Shown: positions 51,510-61,479 of the stretch, piece after piece
How the letters are laid out: every line of letters begins with the position of its first letter
How positions within the stretch are numbered: position 1 is the first letter of the stretch
DNA from: Acidimicrobiaceae bacterium
GTDB taxonomy: Bacteria; Actinomycetota; Acidimicrobiia; Acidimicrobiales; Aldehydirespiratoraceae
Length of the DNA stretch: 64,000 bases
Reading direction: 5' to 3'
Assembly (NCBI GenBank): GCA_016845585.1
Contig: JAERSO010000116.1
Coordinates: 1-64,000, forward strand
The notes under the pieces: model-generated
Told to the model about the DNA's origin: nothing
The model's database searches: none
What the model saw: the letters and a program-made list of their open reading frames with translations, nothing else
Translations under genes and position numbers: made by a program

Positions 51510-52973
51510 TCAGCCGTCGACGCGACGAAGGGCTCGACCGGGCAGCGCGCCGGTCGGCGTGTCCCCGTTCACCACTTCGACACCATTGACGTACACACGG
51601 TGGATACCCGTCGGGTACTGGTTGGGATCGGCAAAGGTCCCTCGATCGATCACCGTCTCGGGGTCGAACACCACGAGGTCGGCGAAGGCGCCGGGCCGCA
51701 CGTAGCCCCGGTCGACCAGGCCGAACGTGTCGGCCGAATAGCCGGTCATCCTCCGGATGGCCTCCGCCATGGAGAGCACGCCACGGTCACGGCTGTAGTG
51801 GCCGAGCACACGGGCAAACGTGTTGAACAGCCGCGGATGCGGCTTGCCGTCGAGCGTCGGGATCCCATCCGAACCGATCATGGTCGATGGGTGCGCGAGC
51901 ACGGTCTCCACGTCGGGCTCACACATGCTGTGGATCACGACCGACGTGCCGTCCTCCTGATCAACGATTCGTTGGGCGGCCTCCATCGGCGTGAGATCCC
52001 ACTCCTCGGAGAACGACGCAATGGATCGGCCTTCCCACTCGGGACGGCTGATACAGGACGCGATGACCACTCCCTCAGCACCGGTGCGGTTGTCGAACAT
52101 CTGGTTCTGCATCACCGCCCGCAGGACAGTGCTCCCCGCGGTGTACGGATACTGGTCGGCGTTCACGATCTGCCCGCGCTCGCGGGCTTCATCGATCAAC
52201 GCCAGTGATTGGCTGACCAGGCCCCAGTTGGCCTCGCCGGTGACCTTGTGGTGCGAGATCTGGACCGGAACACCCGCCTCGGCCCCGATCCGGATCGCCT
52301 CGTTCACCGCTTCCAGGAGCTGTTCGCCCTCGTTTCGCATGTGGCTGGCGTACAACGCCGACGTCCCGCGCAACCCGGCGGTCAACTCAATGAGCTCCTC
52401 GGTCTCGGCGTAGCGACCAGGCTCGTAGATGAGACCGGTCGACAACCCGAGCACCCCGGCGTCCACCGCCTCACTCAGGCTCGCGTGCATCGCTGCCATC
52501 TCGTCGTCGGTGGGCGGTCGGCGCTCATTGCCCATCGCGGCCAGGCGGATCGTGCCATGACCCGCGAGAACTCCGATGTTCACTCCCGGCGGGTATTCGT
52601 CGAGGGCCGCGAGGTAGCCGGCGTAGCCCTCGTAGACGGGGGGTTCCATGTCGGGATAGAGCGACTTGCCCATCACCATCGCGGCGTCGAACGGAGCCGC
52701 GCCGAAACCGCAGTTGCCGACGATACACGTGGTGACACCGCCGCGGGTCTTGAATGCCATGTCGCGATGGACGAGTGCCGCGAAGTCGTCGTGGGTGTGA
52801 ACGTCGATGAATCCCGGCGCGAGCGAGAGGCCACCGACATCGATGTCGTCGTCCGCCCCGCCCGAGACGATCCCGACCTCCACGATCCGGTCACCCTCGA
52901 TCAGGACATCGCCGGTGATCGGATCGGAGCCTGCTCCGTCGTGGATCAGCGCATTTCGGATGGCGAGAGTCAT
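51510..52973 (-). CDS. D-aminoacylase-like amidohydrolase
   Basis: The protein has 487 residues. LIEGDRIVEVGIVSGGADDD, LAPGFIDVHTHDDFAALV (metal His pair), TTCIVGNCGFGAAPFD, LGLSTGLIYEPGRYAETEEL, YASHMRNEGEQLLEAVNEAI and VQISHHKVTG match D-aminoacylase/N-acyl-D-glutamate deacylase proteins. It is a second, diverged member beside the one at 41455. It is followed by the DUF3445 gene in the same direction upstream, 9 bp apart, suggesting one operon. Confidence 0.92.
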   Translation of the reverse strand: MTLAIRNALIHDGAGSDPITGDVLIEGDRIVEVGIVSGGADDDIDVGGLSLAPGFIDVHTHDDFAALVHRDMAFKTRGGVTTCIVGNCGFGAAPFDAAMVMGKSLYPDMEPPVYEGYAGYLAALDEYPPGVNIGVLAGHGTIRLAAMGNERRPPTDDEMAAMHASLSEAVDAGVLGLSTGLIYEPGRYAETEELIELTAGLRGTSALYASHMRNEGEQLLEAVNEAIRIGAEAGVPVQISHHKVTGEANWGLVSQSLALIDEARERGQIVNADQYPYTAGSTVLRAVMQNQMFDNRTGAEGVVIASCISRPEWEGRSIASFSEEWDLTPMEAAQRIVDQEDGTSVVIHSMCEPDVETVLAHPSTMIGSDGIPTLDGKPHPRLFNTFARVLGHYSRDRGVLSMAEAIRRMTGYSADTFGLVDRGYVRPGAFADLVVFDPETVIDRGTFADPNQYPTGIHRVYVNGVEVVNGDTPTGALPGRALRRVDG

Positions 52974-52982
52974 GCCCTGTTC

Positions 52983-53834
52983 CTAGCCGTTGCGTCCGGG
53001 GTCGAGCCAACGCCCCAGCTCGACACGAACGTCCTCGATGTTCTTGTAGTCGGCAATGTCGGGCGGCATGGCGGCGAGTTCATCGGCGAACGGCGTGCCG
53101 ACGAGATCGTCGACCACCTCGGCGATCGGCCAGCGATGAACTCGAATCGTGAAGCAGATGGCGTCGGGGTGCTCCTCCAATCGACGGAGGGTCTGCCGTT
53201 CGACTCGGAGCCACAGCCCCGCGCCGGGATCCTCCGGACCTCCGACCTGCATGTCCCGGTGGACCGGGTCGAGACGAAGCGCTGGGTCATCGACCAATGA
53301 CCAGTTCGGTCGCCAGACCAGGCTGCCGGGCTGCATCCGGTCGAAGAACCGGTTGACCAATGAGCCGACCATGTCCTGGTACTGGGGCACCGGATCATGA
53401 ATCGTGTCCATGCTCTGCCCGATCTTGGAGACCGGATCCCACCGGGTGGGGAAGCAGATCGACCCCGCGGTCATCACCCAGCCGTGCGCCTGACGCTCCA
53501 TGAGAATGAGATCCTCCTGGATCAACCGGCCGGCCGCGTCGATGGGATGAAGCGACTCGTCGACAGCCACCTCCCGACCTTGGGCCGCGAGCGCAGCTCG
53601 AACCAGTTCCAGCACCTCGGCCGCGGCTGACTCACTGCCCGGTTCGGTGACCAGACATTCGTCGAAACGGGACTCGAGGAGCTCGGCTTTCGTCTCGCGA
53701 TACGTCTCGAGCTGATCGTCGATCTGCAGCCAGGCGGTCTCCTGGAGGGACCGAATCAGGAGGCGCCACTTGAACGTGCCCTCACGAAAGAGATCGACAG
53801 GGACCGCCTCGGCGAACGACATCGGCATCGGCAT
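52983..53834 (-). CDS. DUF3445 protein (heme-dependent oxidative N-demethylase-like)
   Basis: The protein has up to 283 residues. The motif LQIDDQLETYRETKAELLES and VWRPNWSLVDDPALRLDPVH, ERQTLRRLEEHPDAICFTIR fit DUF3445, which contains heme-dependent oxidative N-demethylases. AGGAGG lies 3 nt before ATG 53834 and 9 nt before ATG 53828, so either start is possible. Its first ATG overlaps the stop of the TadG-like gene (TGATG). It may act on an N-methylated compound. Confidence 0.85.
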   Translation of the reverse strand: MPMPMSFAEAVPVDLFREGTFKWRLLIRSLQETAWLQIDDQLETYRETKAELLESRFDECLVTEPGSESAAAEVLELVRAALAAQGREVAVDESLHPIDAAGRLIQEDLILMERQAHGWVMTAGSICFPTRWDPVSKIGQSMDTIHDPVPQYQDMVGSLVNRFFDRMQPGSLVWRPNWSLVDDPALRLDPVHRDMQVGGPEDPGAGLWLRVERQTLRRLEEHPDAICFTIRVHRWPIAEVVDDLVGTPFADELAAMPPDIADYKNIEDVRVELGRWLDPGRNG

Positions 53835-54193
53835 CAACCTCCTTCGGTGGTGGCGATCCAGTCGACCCGGAAACGGGCCGACGCGTCGGCGGATGCCTGA
53901 CCCACCCGAACCTGCACATGGACTGTGGCCCCATCTTGGTCGTAGAGGACGAGCCGACCGCCATTGGCGATCGCGTATCGTTCCGCCGCCGCTCGTCCTT
54001 CGGCTGCGCCGGCGAGCGCAGCCGCGTCCGCCGCGGTCTGGGCGCGGGCTGCGTCGTCGACGAGCGGCGCCAATCTCGCCAACGCGAGCACGATCCCGAA
54101 CGCGAGCGTCAGGGCCAGCGCCACGAGCGGCAATGTCTGACCGGCGTCGCCGGAGCAAGCCGTCTGGCGCGTTTCATTCATCGAGTTCCCCAA
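53834..54193 (-). CDS. TadG/TadE-like pilus-assembly protein (small)
   Basis: The protein has 119 residues. A hydrophobic helix LPLVALALTLAFGIVLALAR is followed by AARAQTAADAAALAGAAEGR, the A-rich repeat characteristic of the Tad-secretion TadG-type proteins. It sits 27 bp after gyrA and overlaps the DUF3445 start, as commonly seen for actinobacterial helicase/secretion neighbours. No other tad genes are in the window. Confidence 0.75.
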   Translation of the reverse strand: MGNSMNETRQTACSGDAGQTLPLVALALTLAFGIVLALARLAPLVDDAARAQTAADAAALAGAAEGRAAAERYAIANGGRLVLYDQDGATVHVQVRVGQASADASARFRVDWIATTEGG

Positions 54194-54220
54194 CGATCGG
54201 ATGTCGACGGGGAAGTCGGA

Positions 54221-56755
54221 TTATTCGGCGGGACCTTCAGCTGACTCGGGATCGCCGCTCCCGGTGCTGTCAACCTCGACGTCCTCGGCTTCGGTCTCCG
54301 GGTTGACCAGCGCAATCGACGCAACGACATCATCGTCGTCGGGCGTCATGATCTTCACGCCACTGGCCGAGCGGCCCTGCATGGAGATGTCTTCGACCCG
54401 AGTACGGATGAGCACACCGTTGCGGGTGACCGCCAGGATCTCGTCGTCGTCATCGACCATGAGAGTGCCGACAACGGGACCCTTGTCGTCGACGATCTTG
54501 ATGCCGACCACACCCATGCCACCACGGCCCTTCGGCGGGTACTCATCGACGGAGGTGCGCTTGCCGTAGCCACGTTCGGTCACGTGCAGCAGCGTCGCTC
54601 CATCACGGGCGATGTCGCACGCCACCACCGCATCGCCAGGCTTCTTGAACTTGAGACCGAGAACGCCGGCCGCGTTCCGACCCATCTCGCGGACCTGGTC
54701 TTCTTTGAACCGGATCGTCTGGCCGAACCGAGACGACAGCAGGATGTCGTAGACACCGTTGGTGGGAATGACCTCGACCAGTTCATCGTCGTCGTTGAGC
54801 TTGATGGCGATGAGACCCGCCCGCAACGAGGAGTCGTAGGCGTTGAAGCGGGTCTTCTTGACCCGGCCCTTCGCAGTGGCGAAGAACAGGAACCGCTTCG
54901 TCTCGTAGTCGCGGGTGTCGATGATCGCCTGAATCGTTTCGTCTTCCTGCAAGGGCAGGAGATTGACGATTGCCGTGCCGCGCGCGGTACGCGTGGCCAC
55001 GGGGATCTCGTGGGCCTTCAGGCGGTAGACACGGCCGCGCGTGGAGAAGAACAACAGGTAGCTGTGTGCGGTGGTCTGGATCAGATGGGTGAGGGTGTCC
55101 TCGTCCTTGAGCTTGGCGCCGGCGATACCGCGGCCGCCACGGCCCTGGGACCGGAACTCGTCTGCCGGCGTGGTCTTCACATAGCCCGACGCGGACATCG
55201 TGAACACCAGCGGGTCGTCGTCGATGAGGTCTTCGATGTCGAACTCACCGGGATCGATCTCGAGGGCCGAGCGCCGCTCCTCGCCGAACTTCTCGCGGAT
55301 CTCGCCGAGCTCCTCGACGATGACCGCGCGCAGCTTCACGTCGTCGCCGAGGATCGCTTCGAGCTCTTCGATGGTGGTGTGGAGCTCGCCGGCCTCGGTC
55401 TCGAGGTCGGTGCGACCGAGCCGGGTGAGACGCCCGAGCTGCATGTCGAGGATGTGGTTGGCCTGGACTTCGGAGAAGGCCACCAGATCCCCACCGGCAT
55501 CGGGCGCGATGCCGTCCATAAGCGCTTCGCGCGCCGCACCGCGATCGGCGCTGGCGCGGATGGTGGCGATGATCTCGTCGATGAGGTCGAGTGCCTTGAG
55601 CAGGCCCTCGACGATGTGCAGCCGCTTCTGTGCCTGGTCGAGTCGGTACTCCGACCGGCGGGTGATGACCTCGACCTGGTGATCGACGTAGGCCACCAGC
55701 GCATCACGCAGGTTGAGCGTGCGGGGTACGCCTCCGACGAGGGCCACCATGTTGACACCGAAGCTCGACTGCAATGGCGTGCTCTTCCAGAGGTTGTTGA
55801 GCACCACCTCGGGGTTGGCGTCGCGCTTCAACGTGATCACGAACCGGGTGTCATCACCCGACGACTCGTCGTTCACGTTGGAGATGCCGTCGAGTTCGTT
55901 GTTGCGAACGAGGTCGACGATCTTGCGAGCGACCGCACCGGCGGATACCTGGTACGGGAAAGCGGTCACGACAATCTCCTGTCGTTGCCCCTTTTCGCGT
56001 AGCTCGGTGCTGGCCCGCATCTTCACGGATCCACGGCCCGTGCGATAGGCCGACTCGATACCGACGCGGCCGAGGATCTGGCCACCCGTCGGGAAATCAG
56101 GGCCCTTCACGAACTCCATCAGATCGTCGACGGTGGCATCGGGGTTTCCGAGCAGATGCGTGACGGCGTCACAGACCTCGTTGAGGTTGTGCGGCGGGAT
56201 GTTCGTGGCCATGCCGACCGCGATGCCCTGGCTGCCATTGACCAGCAGGTTCGGGAAACGAGCCGGCAACACCGACGGCTGAGTGAAATCGCCGGAGTAG
56301 TTGTCAACGAAATCGACCGTGTCCTCGTCGATGTCGGCGAGCATCTGCATCGCCAACTGACCGAGCTTCGACTCGGTGTATCGCGCCGCGGCCGGTGGAT
56401 CCTCGGGAGAGCCGTAGTTGCCGTGGAAATCGATCAGCGGATGGCGCAACGAGAACGGCTGAGCCATGCGGGCGAGGGCGTCATAGATCGCACTGTCGCC
56501 GTGGGGATGGAAGCGCGCCATCACGTCACCGGTGACACGAGCACACTTCACGTGGTTGCGGTCGGGGCGGAAACCCTGGTCGTACATCGACCACAGGATG
56601 CGCCGGTGCACCGGCTTCAATCCGTCCCGCGCATCCGGGAGCGCTCGGCTGATGATGACCGACATCGCGTACTCGAGGAAGGAGCTCTCCATCTCCTCCT
56701 GGATCTCGATGACAGTGATGTCGTCGGGCTCTTGTTCCGTCGGTAGATCCGTCAT
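54221..56755 (-). CDS. gyrA: DNA gyrase subunit A
   Basis: The protein has 844 residues. Catalytic tyrosine is Tyr126 in AAARYTESKLG. The quinolone region reads HPHGDSAIYDALARMA with Ser88 and Asp92 at the E. coli Ser83 and Asp87 positions, that is, the sensitive residues. The GyrA box QGRGGRG is present in the C-terminal pinwheel. It breaks and rejoins DNA for supercoiling with GyrB. Its ATG overlaps the gyrB stop (TGATG), so both are co-translated. Confidence 0.98.
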   Translation of the reverse strand: MTDLPTEQEPDDITVIEIQEEMESSFLEYAMSVIISRALPDARDGLKPVHRRILWSMYDQGFRPDRNHVKCARVTGDVMARFHPHGDSAIYDALARMAQPFSLRHPLIDFHGNYGSPEDPPAAARYTESKLGQLAMQMLADIDEDTVDFVDNYSGDFTQPSVLPARFPNLLVNGSQGIAVGMATNIPPHNLNEVCDAVTHLLGNPDATVDDLMEFVKGPDFPTGGQILGRVGIESAYRTGRGSVKMRASTELREKGQRQEIVVTAFPYQVSAGAVARKIVDLVRNNELDGISNVNDESSGDDTRFVITLKRDANPEVVLNNLWKSTPLQSSFGVNMVALVGGVPRTLNLRDALVAYVDHQVEVITRRSEYRLDQAQKRLHIVEGLLKALDLIDEIIATIRASADRGAAREALMDGIAPDAGGDLVAFSEVQANHILDMQLGRLTRLGRTDLETEAGELHTTIEELEAILGDDVKLRAVIVEELGEIREKFGEERRSALEIDPGEFDIEDLIDDDPLVFTMSASGYVKTTPADEFRSQGRGGRGIAGAKLKDEDTLTHLIQTTAHSYLLFFSTRGRVYRLKAHEIPVATRTARGTAIVNLLPLQEDETIQAIIDTRDYETKRFLFFATAKGRVKKTRFNAYDSSLRAGLIAIKLNDDDELVEVIPTNGVYDILLSSRFGQTIRFKEDQVREMGRNAAGVLGLKFKKPGDAVVACDIARDGATLLHVTERGYGKRTSVDEYPPKGRGGMGVVGIKIVDDKGPVVGTLMVDDDDEILAVTRNGVLIRTRVEDISMQGRSASGVKIMTPDDDDVVASIALVNPETEAEDVEVDSTGSGDPESAEGPAE

Positions 56756-58809
56756 CAGAAGTCCAGGTTCTGCACTTCGCGTGCGTTGGTCACGATGAAG
56801 TTCTTGCGTTGCTCGACATCGTCACCCATCAGGATCGACATCACGTCGTCGGCGATGGCGGCCTGCTCGACCGAGACCTGCAACAGGGAGCGCGAGCCGA
56901 CATCCATGGTGGTGTCGCGCAATTCGTCCCAGTCCATCTCGCCCAGGCCCTTCAGACGCTGGAAGTCCTTGGTGTAGTTCGGGCGTTCGGCCATGAACGC
57001 ATCCTTGGCCGCATCGTCCTTCAGATAGACGGTCTCGCGATTGGAGACCTTCGTCGAATACAGCGGCGGCTGGGCGATGTACACGAAGCCGGCTTCGACC
57101 AACGGACGCATCTGGCGGAAGAAGAACGTGAGCAGCAGGGTGCGGATGTGGCTGCCGTCGACATCGGCATCGGCCAGCAGGATCACCTTGTGATACCGGG
57201 CCTGTTCGATGTCGAACTCGTCGGCGAAGCCGGCCCCGATCGCCGTGATCAGAGTCTGGACTTCGGTGTTCTTCAGCATCTTGTCGATGCGGGCGCGCTC
57301 GACATTCAGGATCTTGCCGCGGATCGGCAGGATGGCCTGGGTCTCGGGGTCACGGGCCCGGACGGCGGAACCACCAGCGGAATCGCCCTCGACGATGAAC
57401 AGCTCGCGGCGCTCCGGCTCCTTCGCCGAACAATCCTTGAGCTTGTCGGGCATGCCCGCGCCGTCGAGCAGTGACTTCGACCGGATCGCCTTGCGGGCGT
57501 CTGATGCAGCCATACGGGCGCGGGCGGCATTGGTGGCCTTGGTGACCATGGCCTTGGCCTCGCCGGGATGTTCTTCGAGCCACTCGGCCAGGCGTTCGTT
57601 GGTGACGCGCTCGACCAGCGATCGCATCGACACATTGCCGAGCTTCGACTTGGTCTGGCCTTCGAATTGGGGCTCACCGATTCGAGCGGAGATGATCGCG
57701 GTGAGGCCCTCACGGATGTCCTCGCCCTGAAGGTTGTCGTCCTTGTCCTTCAGGATTCCCTTGTCACGGGCATACGAGTTGACCGTGCGGGTGAGTGCCG
57801 TGCGGAACCCCTGCTCGTGCATGCCGCCCTCGCGGGTGGCGATGCCGTTGGCGAAGCTGTGGAGACCATCGGAGTTGAAGCCGGTGTTCCACTGGAACGC
57901 GATCTCGACTTCATGTGCGTTGTCGTCGATCGTCTCGGCCCCCTCGAAATAGCCGACGATGCCGAACAGTGCTTCCTTCGACGCGTTCACATGCCTGACG
58001 AAGTCGATGATGCCGCCGTCGTACTTGAAGCTGACCCAGCCGTCGGGATCCTCGGTCTCCACGGTGGAGGACGACCGCTGGTCGCGGACACGGATCTCGA
58101 GGCCGCGATTGAGAAACGCCATCATCTGGAATCGCTCGAGCAGGGTCTGGAAGCGGAACTCGACCTCGTCGAAAATCGTGGGGTCGGGCCAGAAGCGGAC
58201 GGTGGTGCCGGTGTGGGCCTCCCCGTCGACCACCGGTGAGTCGCCCGTGGCAACCAGTCGGTCTTTCAGCTCGCCGCCGTCGCCGAACGACATCGCGTGA
58301 CGGGTGCCATCGCGATCGATCTCCACCTCGACCCGGCTGGACAGCGCGTTCACGACCGAGATGCCAACGCCGTGGAGGCCACCGGAAACCTTGTACCCCT
58401 CGCCGCCGAACTTGCCACCGGCGTGCAGAACGGTGAGCACGACTTCGGCCGCAGTGAGGTCTTCGTACTTGGGGTGTTTGTCGACCGGGATGCCGCGACC
58501 GTCGTCGCTGACCTCACACGCACCATCCTCGGTGAGGGTGACATCGATACGATCGCAGTGGCCGGCCATGGCCTCGTCGACGGAGTTGTCGACAACCTCC
58601 CACACGAGGTGGTGCAGGCCGGTCGGACCGGTGGATCCGATGTACATACCGGGACGCTTGCGGACGGCCTCGAGCCCCTCGAGAACCGTGATGTCGGAGG
58701 CGCCGTACGACGATGACTCAGTGGCAGTCATATCCGACTCCATCGCTAGGGACAAATCCCCCGGTTCGGGGGATTCGTCGGTGGACCTCGGCTCGCCGTT
58801 GCCGCTCAC
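56755..58809 (-). CDS. gyrB: DNA gyrase subunit B
   Basis: The protein has 684 residues with a short N-terminal extension of about 25-35 residues; internal ATGs at 58743 and 58731 are also possible. GHKL ATPase motifs are VDNSVDEAMAGHCDRI, DDGRGIPVD, GGLHGVGISVVNALS. The TOPRIM part has EGDSAGGSA and DADVDGSHIRTLLLTFF. It provides ATP hydrolysis and strand passage for gyrase. It is separated from DUF721 by a 171-bp region with a hairpin in its leader. Confidence 0.97.
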   Translation of the reverse strand: MSGNGEPRSTDESPEPGDLSLAMESDMTATESSSYGASDITVLEGLEAVRKRPGMYIGSTGPTGLHHLVWEVVDNSVDEAMAGHCDRIDVTLTEDGACEVSDDGRGIPVDKHPKYEDLTAAEVVLTVLHAGGKFGGEGYKVSGGLHGVGISVVNALSSRVEVEIDRDGTRHAMSFGDGGELKDRLVATGDSPVVDGEAHTGTTVRFWPDPTIFDEVEFRFQTLLERFQMMAFLNRGLEIRVRDQRSSSTVETEDPDGWVSFKYDGGIIDFVRHVNASKEALFGIVGYFEGAETIDDNAHEVEIAFQWNTGFNSDGLHSFANGIATREGGMHEQGFRTALTRTVNSYARDKGILKDKDDNLQGEDIREGLTAIISARIGEPQFEGQTKSKLGNVSMRSLVERVTNERLAEWLEEHPGEAKAMVTKATNAARARMAASDARKAIRSKSLLDGAGMPDKLKDCSAKEPERRELFIVEGDSAGGSAVRARDPETQAILPIRGKILNVERARIDKMLKNTEVQTLITAIGAGFADEFDIEQARYHKVILLADADVDGSHIRTLLLTFFFRQMRPLVEAGFVYIAQPPLYSTKVSNRETVYLKDDAAKDAFMAERPNYTKDFQRLKGLGEMDWDELRDTTMDVGSRSLLQVSVEQAAIADDVMSILMGDDVEQRKNFIVTNAREVQNLDF

Positions 58810-58821
58810 GCCGGGCTACCG

Positions 58822-58856
58822 GAAACCCTGTTCTGGCAAGCAAAACACAGGGTTTC
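58822..58856 (-). promoter_or_regulatory. Hairpin in the gyrB leader region
   Basis: GAAACCCTGT and ACAGGGTTTC form a perfect 10-bp stem with a 15-nt loop located 13 bp upstream of the gyrB start on its strand. It may modulate gyrB translation or form part of a supercoiling-responsive leader. The region 58857-58980 otherwise shows no gene. Confidence 0.5.
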
Positions 58857-58980
58857 AGGAGGGGTCATCGCGTGCTGCTGGAAGCAGTTTCCACGCTGGT
58901 CGACAGGCCCGATCACGGTCTGTTCATGGTACCAGTTACACGCGTGTGATTCGCGCCGCTCCCGATGACGATTTCGGGTC

Positions 58981-59295
58981 TTAGCGACGGGGTTTCACCC
59001 GAACGGTCAGCCGGGTGATCCGGTCCGAGCCCGAGACGTCGCGCACCCGCTCCAGGACCTGTGCCTCGAGCCATCGGAACTCACTCGCCCAGGTCGGATC
59101 ATCGACCGACACCACCAGTTCCTCGCCGTCGATCGCGGCCGGCTGAGCGTGGCCGGCGAGATCAGCACCGACGATCTCCTCCCAGCGGGAGAACACCGAG
59201 TCGAGCACGTCGACCGACGGCGCCCGCATCGAGCCGAGGAGGCGGTCGAGGGCGTGGGAGATCCGCTTCGGGCCGGGATCAGGACGCTGGATCAC
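58981..59295 (-). CDS. DUF721 protein (DciA-like)
   Basis: The protein has 104 residues with the DUF721 core: FSRWEEIVGADLAGHAQPAA, LVVSVDDPTWASEFRWLEAQ. Proteins of this family near dnaA-recF act as helicase-loading factors (DciA). It overlaps recF by 4 bp, as in other Actinobacteria. The C-terminus is Arg-rich (RITRLTVRVKPRR). Confidence 0.9.
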   Translation of the reverse strand: MIQRPDPGPKRISHALDRLLGSMRAPSVDVLDSVFSRWEEIVGADLAGHAQPAAIDGEELVVSVDDPTWASEFRWLEAQVLERVRDVSGSDRITRLTVRVKPRR

Positions 59296-60368
59296 CCCGA
59301 CACCATCCCGTCGGCGACGGTGAGCACACGGTCGGGACGAGCAGCAGGGGGCAGACCCGAGGCGGTGGTCAACAGGCGCTGGGAATCCGGCAGGGCATCG
59401 AGCAGGGCGCCGGCACGACCCGGATCGAGCTCGGAGAAGACGTCGTCGAGCAGGAGGATCGGTTCGGCGATACCGGCCACACGAACGACAGCGTCCGCGG
59501 CCAGCCGAAGGGCGAGCGCCATCGACCGCTGTTCTCCCTGGGACGCGTGCGTGCGCGCCGGAGCACCACCGATCGACAGCAGGATCTCATCTCGGTGCGG
59601 CCCCACCGTCGTCACCCCGCGGCGTACATCGAGTTGACGCGAGACCACGAGTGCCTCGCCGAGATCACCGTCCCAGCTCTGCTGGTACACGGCGGTGACG
59701 GCCGCCACCTTCTGGGCAACCGCGTCATACGCCCGGGTCAGTTGGCCGGCCATCTCGTCGAGCAGGTCACGACGTGCCGTCACCAGGGTCGTGCCGGCTT
59801 CGGTCAGTTTCGAATCCCACACGTCGAGCGTGAACTCGGCATCGGCGTCGAGGCGACCACCGGCGGAGCGAAGCAGTGCGTTTCGCTGTTTCAGGACTCG
59901 GTCGACGTCGCTGCGCAACGCGGCGTGTTTGGGGTGGCGGCTGACGAGGGCTGCATCAATCCACCCTCGTCGCAGCGCCGGCCCGCCCTTCACGAGCTCG
60001 AGGTCATCGGGCGAGAACACGGTGACCTGCATGACACCCAGCAGATCACCCATGCGCTGGAGGCGCTGGCGATTCACCTGGATCCGGTTACGACCGACGC
60101 GGGGGATCTCGGCCTCGATCAGCTGCTCGCGCCCGTCGAGGCTCTCCCCCACCGCTCGCAGGATCGCTGAATCGGCACCAAGGCGTACGAGCGCATCCTC
60201 GGGTGCACCACGAAACGACCCGAGCCCGCCGAGCCAGCCAATCGCTTCCAGCAGATTCGTCTTGCCGTTGCCGTTGTCGCCGACGATCGCGGTGAGGCCG
60301 TCACCGAACGACACGGCTGCCGTTTCGTAGGACCGCCAGTTCTCGATGTGGAGGGAGCGGAGCTTCAC
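59292..60368 (-). CDS. recF: DNA replication and repair protein RecF
   Basis: The protein has 358 residues. Walker A is VGDNGNGKTNLLEAIGWL, the ABC signature is EQRSMALALRLA, and Walker B is ILLLDDVFSELD. It loads RecA at gaps. It lies 10 bp after dnaN and overlaps DUF721, the standard origin gene order. Confidence 0.97.
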   Translation of the reverse strand: MKLRSLHIENWRSYETAAVSFGDGLTAIVGDNGNGKTNLLEAIGWLGGLGSFRGAPEDALVRLGADSAILRAVGESLDGREQLIEAEIPRVGRNRIQVNRQRLQRMGDLLGVMQVTVFSPDDLELVKGGPALRRGWIDAALVSRHPKHAALRSDVDRVLKQRNALLRSAGGRLDADAEFTLDVWDSKLTEAGTTLVTARRDLLDEMAGQLTRAYDAVAQKVAAVTAVYQQSWDGDLGEALVVSRQLDVRRGVTTVGPHRDEILLSIGGAPARTHASQGEQRSMALALRLAADAVVRVAGIAEPILLLDDVFSELDPGRAGALLDALPDSQRLLTTASGLPPAARPDRVLTVADGMVSG

Positions 60369-60378
60369 CGGTAGCCGG

Positions 60379-61479
60379 TCAGCTCACACGGACGGGCATC
60401 AACAGGTAGAGGAAGGCGGGGTCGTCGGCGGACTTGAGCAGGGCCGGCTTCAACTCGTCGACCGTCTCGAGCGTGATCTCGTCGCCGGGGGCGACCTCGA
60501 TGCCGTCGATCAGGTATTCGGGGTTGAACGCCACCGTCAGTTCGGTGCCCGAGTACTCAGCGGCGACCGACTCGTGGGCCTGGCCCACATCCTGGGTGAC
60601 GGCCACGAGCTCGAGACCATCGTCGCTCATGGCCATGCGAACCGGGGTGGACTCCTGGGCCAGCAATCGCACGCGGCGCACGGCGTCGAGCAGGGTCTCA
60701 CGGTCGACGGTGAGCTGGTTGGGGTGGTTCTGCGGGATGAGGCCGCGGTAGTTCGGGAAGTCGCCCTCGATGAGGCGGGTGGTGATCGAGACATGGCCGA
60801 CCTCGAAGCCGGCGTCACGCTCACCGAGTCGCAGGGTGAGCTCCTCGGCGTCGCCGATCATGCGCGACAGCTCCTTGAGCGCCCGTGACGGAACGAGCAC
60901 CTTCTGATCCTCTCCGAGGATCGCGGTACCCGAGAGATCTCGAACAGACAGGCGGTACGAGTCGGTGGACACCAGACGCAGACCATCGTCCTCGGCGGCC
61001 ATGAGCACACCGGTGAGGATCGGACGGGCGTCATCACTCGACGCAGCCTTCTCGACCTGGTCGATGGCGGCACGGAACGCCCCCGCGTCCAAGGTGACCG
61101 CCTCGCCGTCGGCCTTGGAGAGCTCGGGGAACTCATCCGCAGGGATCACACGGATCGAGAACTCCGACGGCGCGGCCACGATCCGGGCATCGTCGTCCTC
61201 GATCGAGATGTCGACCGCGCCCGGGCGCAACGAACGAACCACATCGGAGACGAGCTTGGACGGAATGACGACCACACCGTCTTCACCGCCGGCGACCTCG
61301 ATGCTGACGGTGATGGTGAGATCGAGATCGCTACCGGTGACGGTGAGTTGGTCACCGGCGAGATCGAGACGCACGCCGGCGAGAACCGGCAGGGCGCCAC
61401 CTCGCGTGGTGACGGCGCGGCCGGCGGCGCTGAGTGCTTCGACGAGGACGTCTCGTTCGCATCGGAACTTCATGCCCAT
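60379..61479 (-). CDS. dnaN: DNA polymerase III beta sliding clamp
   Basis: The protein has 366 residues from ATG 61479 (ATG 61473 two codons later is also possible). Three clamp domains are seen: KFRCERDVLVEALSAAGRAV, LPVLAGVRLDLAGDQLTVTG and FRAAIDQVEKAASSDDARPI. The C-terminus ends YLLMPVRVS, where the usual MPxR motif lies. It tethers polymerase to DNA. The spacing to recF is 10 bp. Confidence 0.97.
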   Translation of the reverse strand: MGMKFRCERDVLVEALSAAGRAVTTRGGALPVLAGVRLDLAGDQLTVTGSDLDLTITVSIEVAGGEDGVVVIPSKLVSDVVRSLRPGAVDISIEDDDARIVAAPSEFSIRVIPADEFPELSKADGEAVTLDAGAFRAAIDQVEKAASSDDARPILTGVLMAAEDDGLRLVSTDSYRLSVRDLSGTAILGEDQKVLVPSRALKELSRMIGDAEELTLRLGERDAGFEVGHVSITTRLIEGDFPNYRGLIPQNHPNQLTVDRETLLDAVRRVRLLAQESTPVRMAMSDDGLELVAVTQDVGQAHESVAAEYSGTELTVAFNPEYLIDGIEVAPGDEITLETVDELKPALLKSADDPAFLYLLMPVRVS

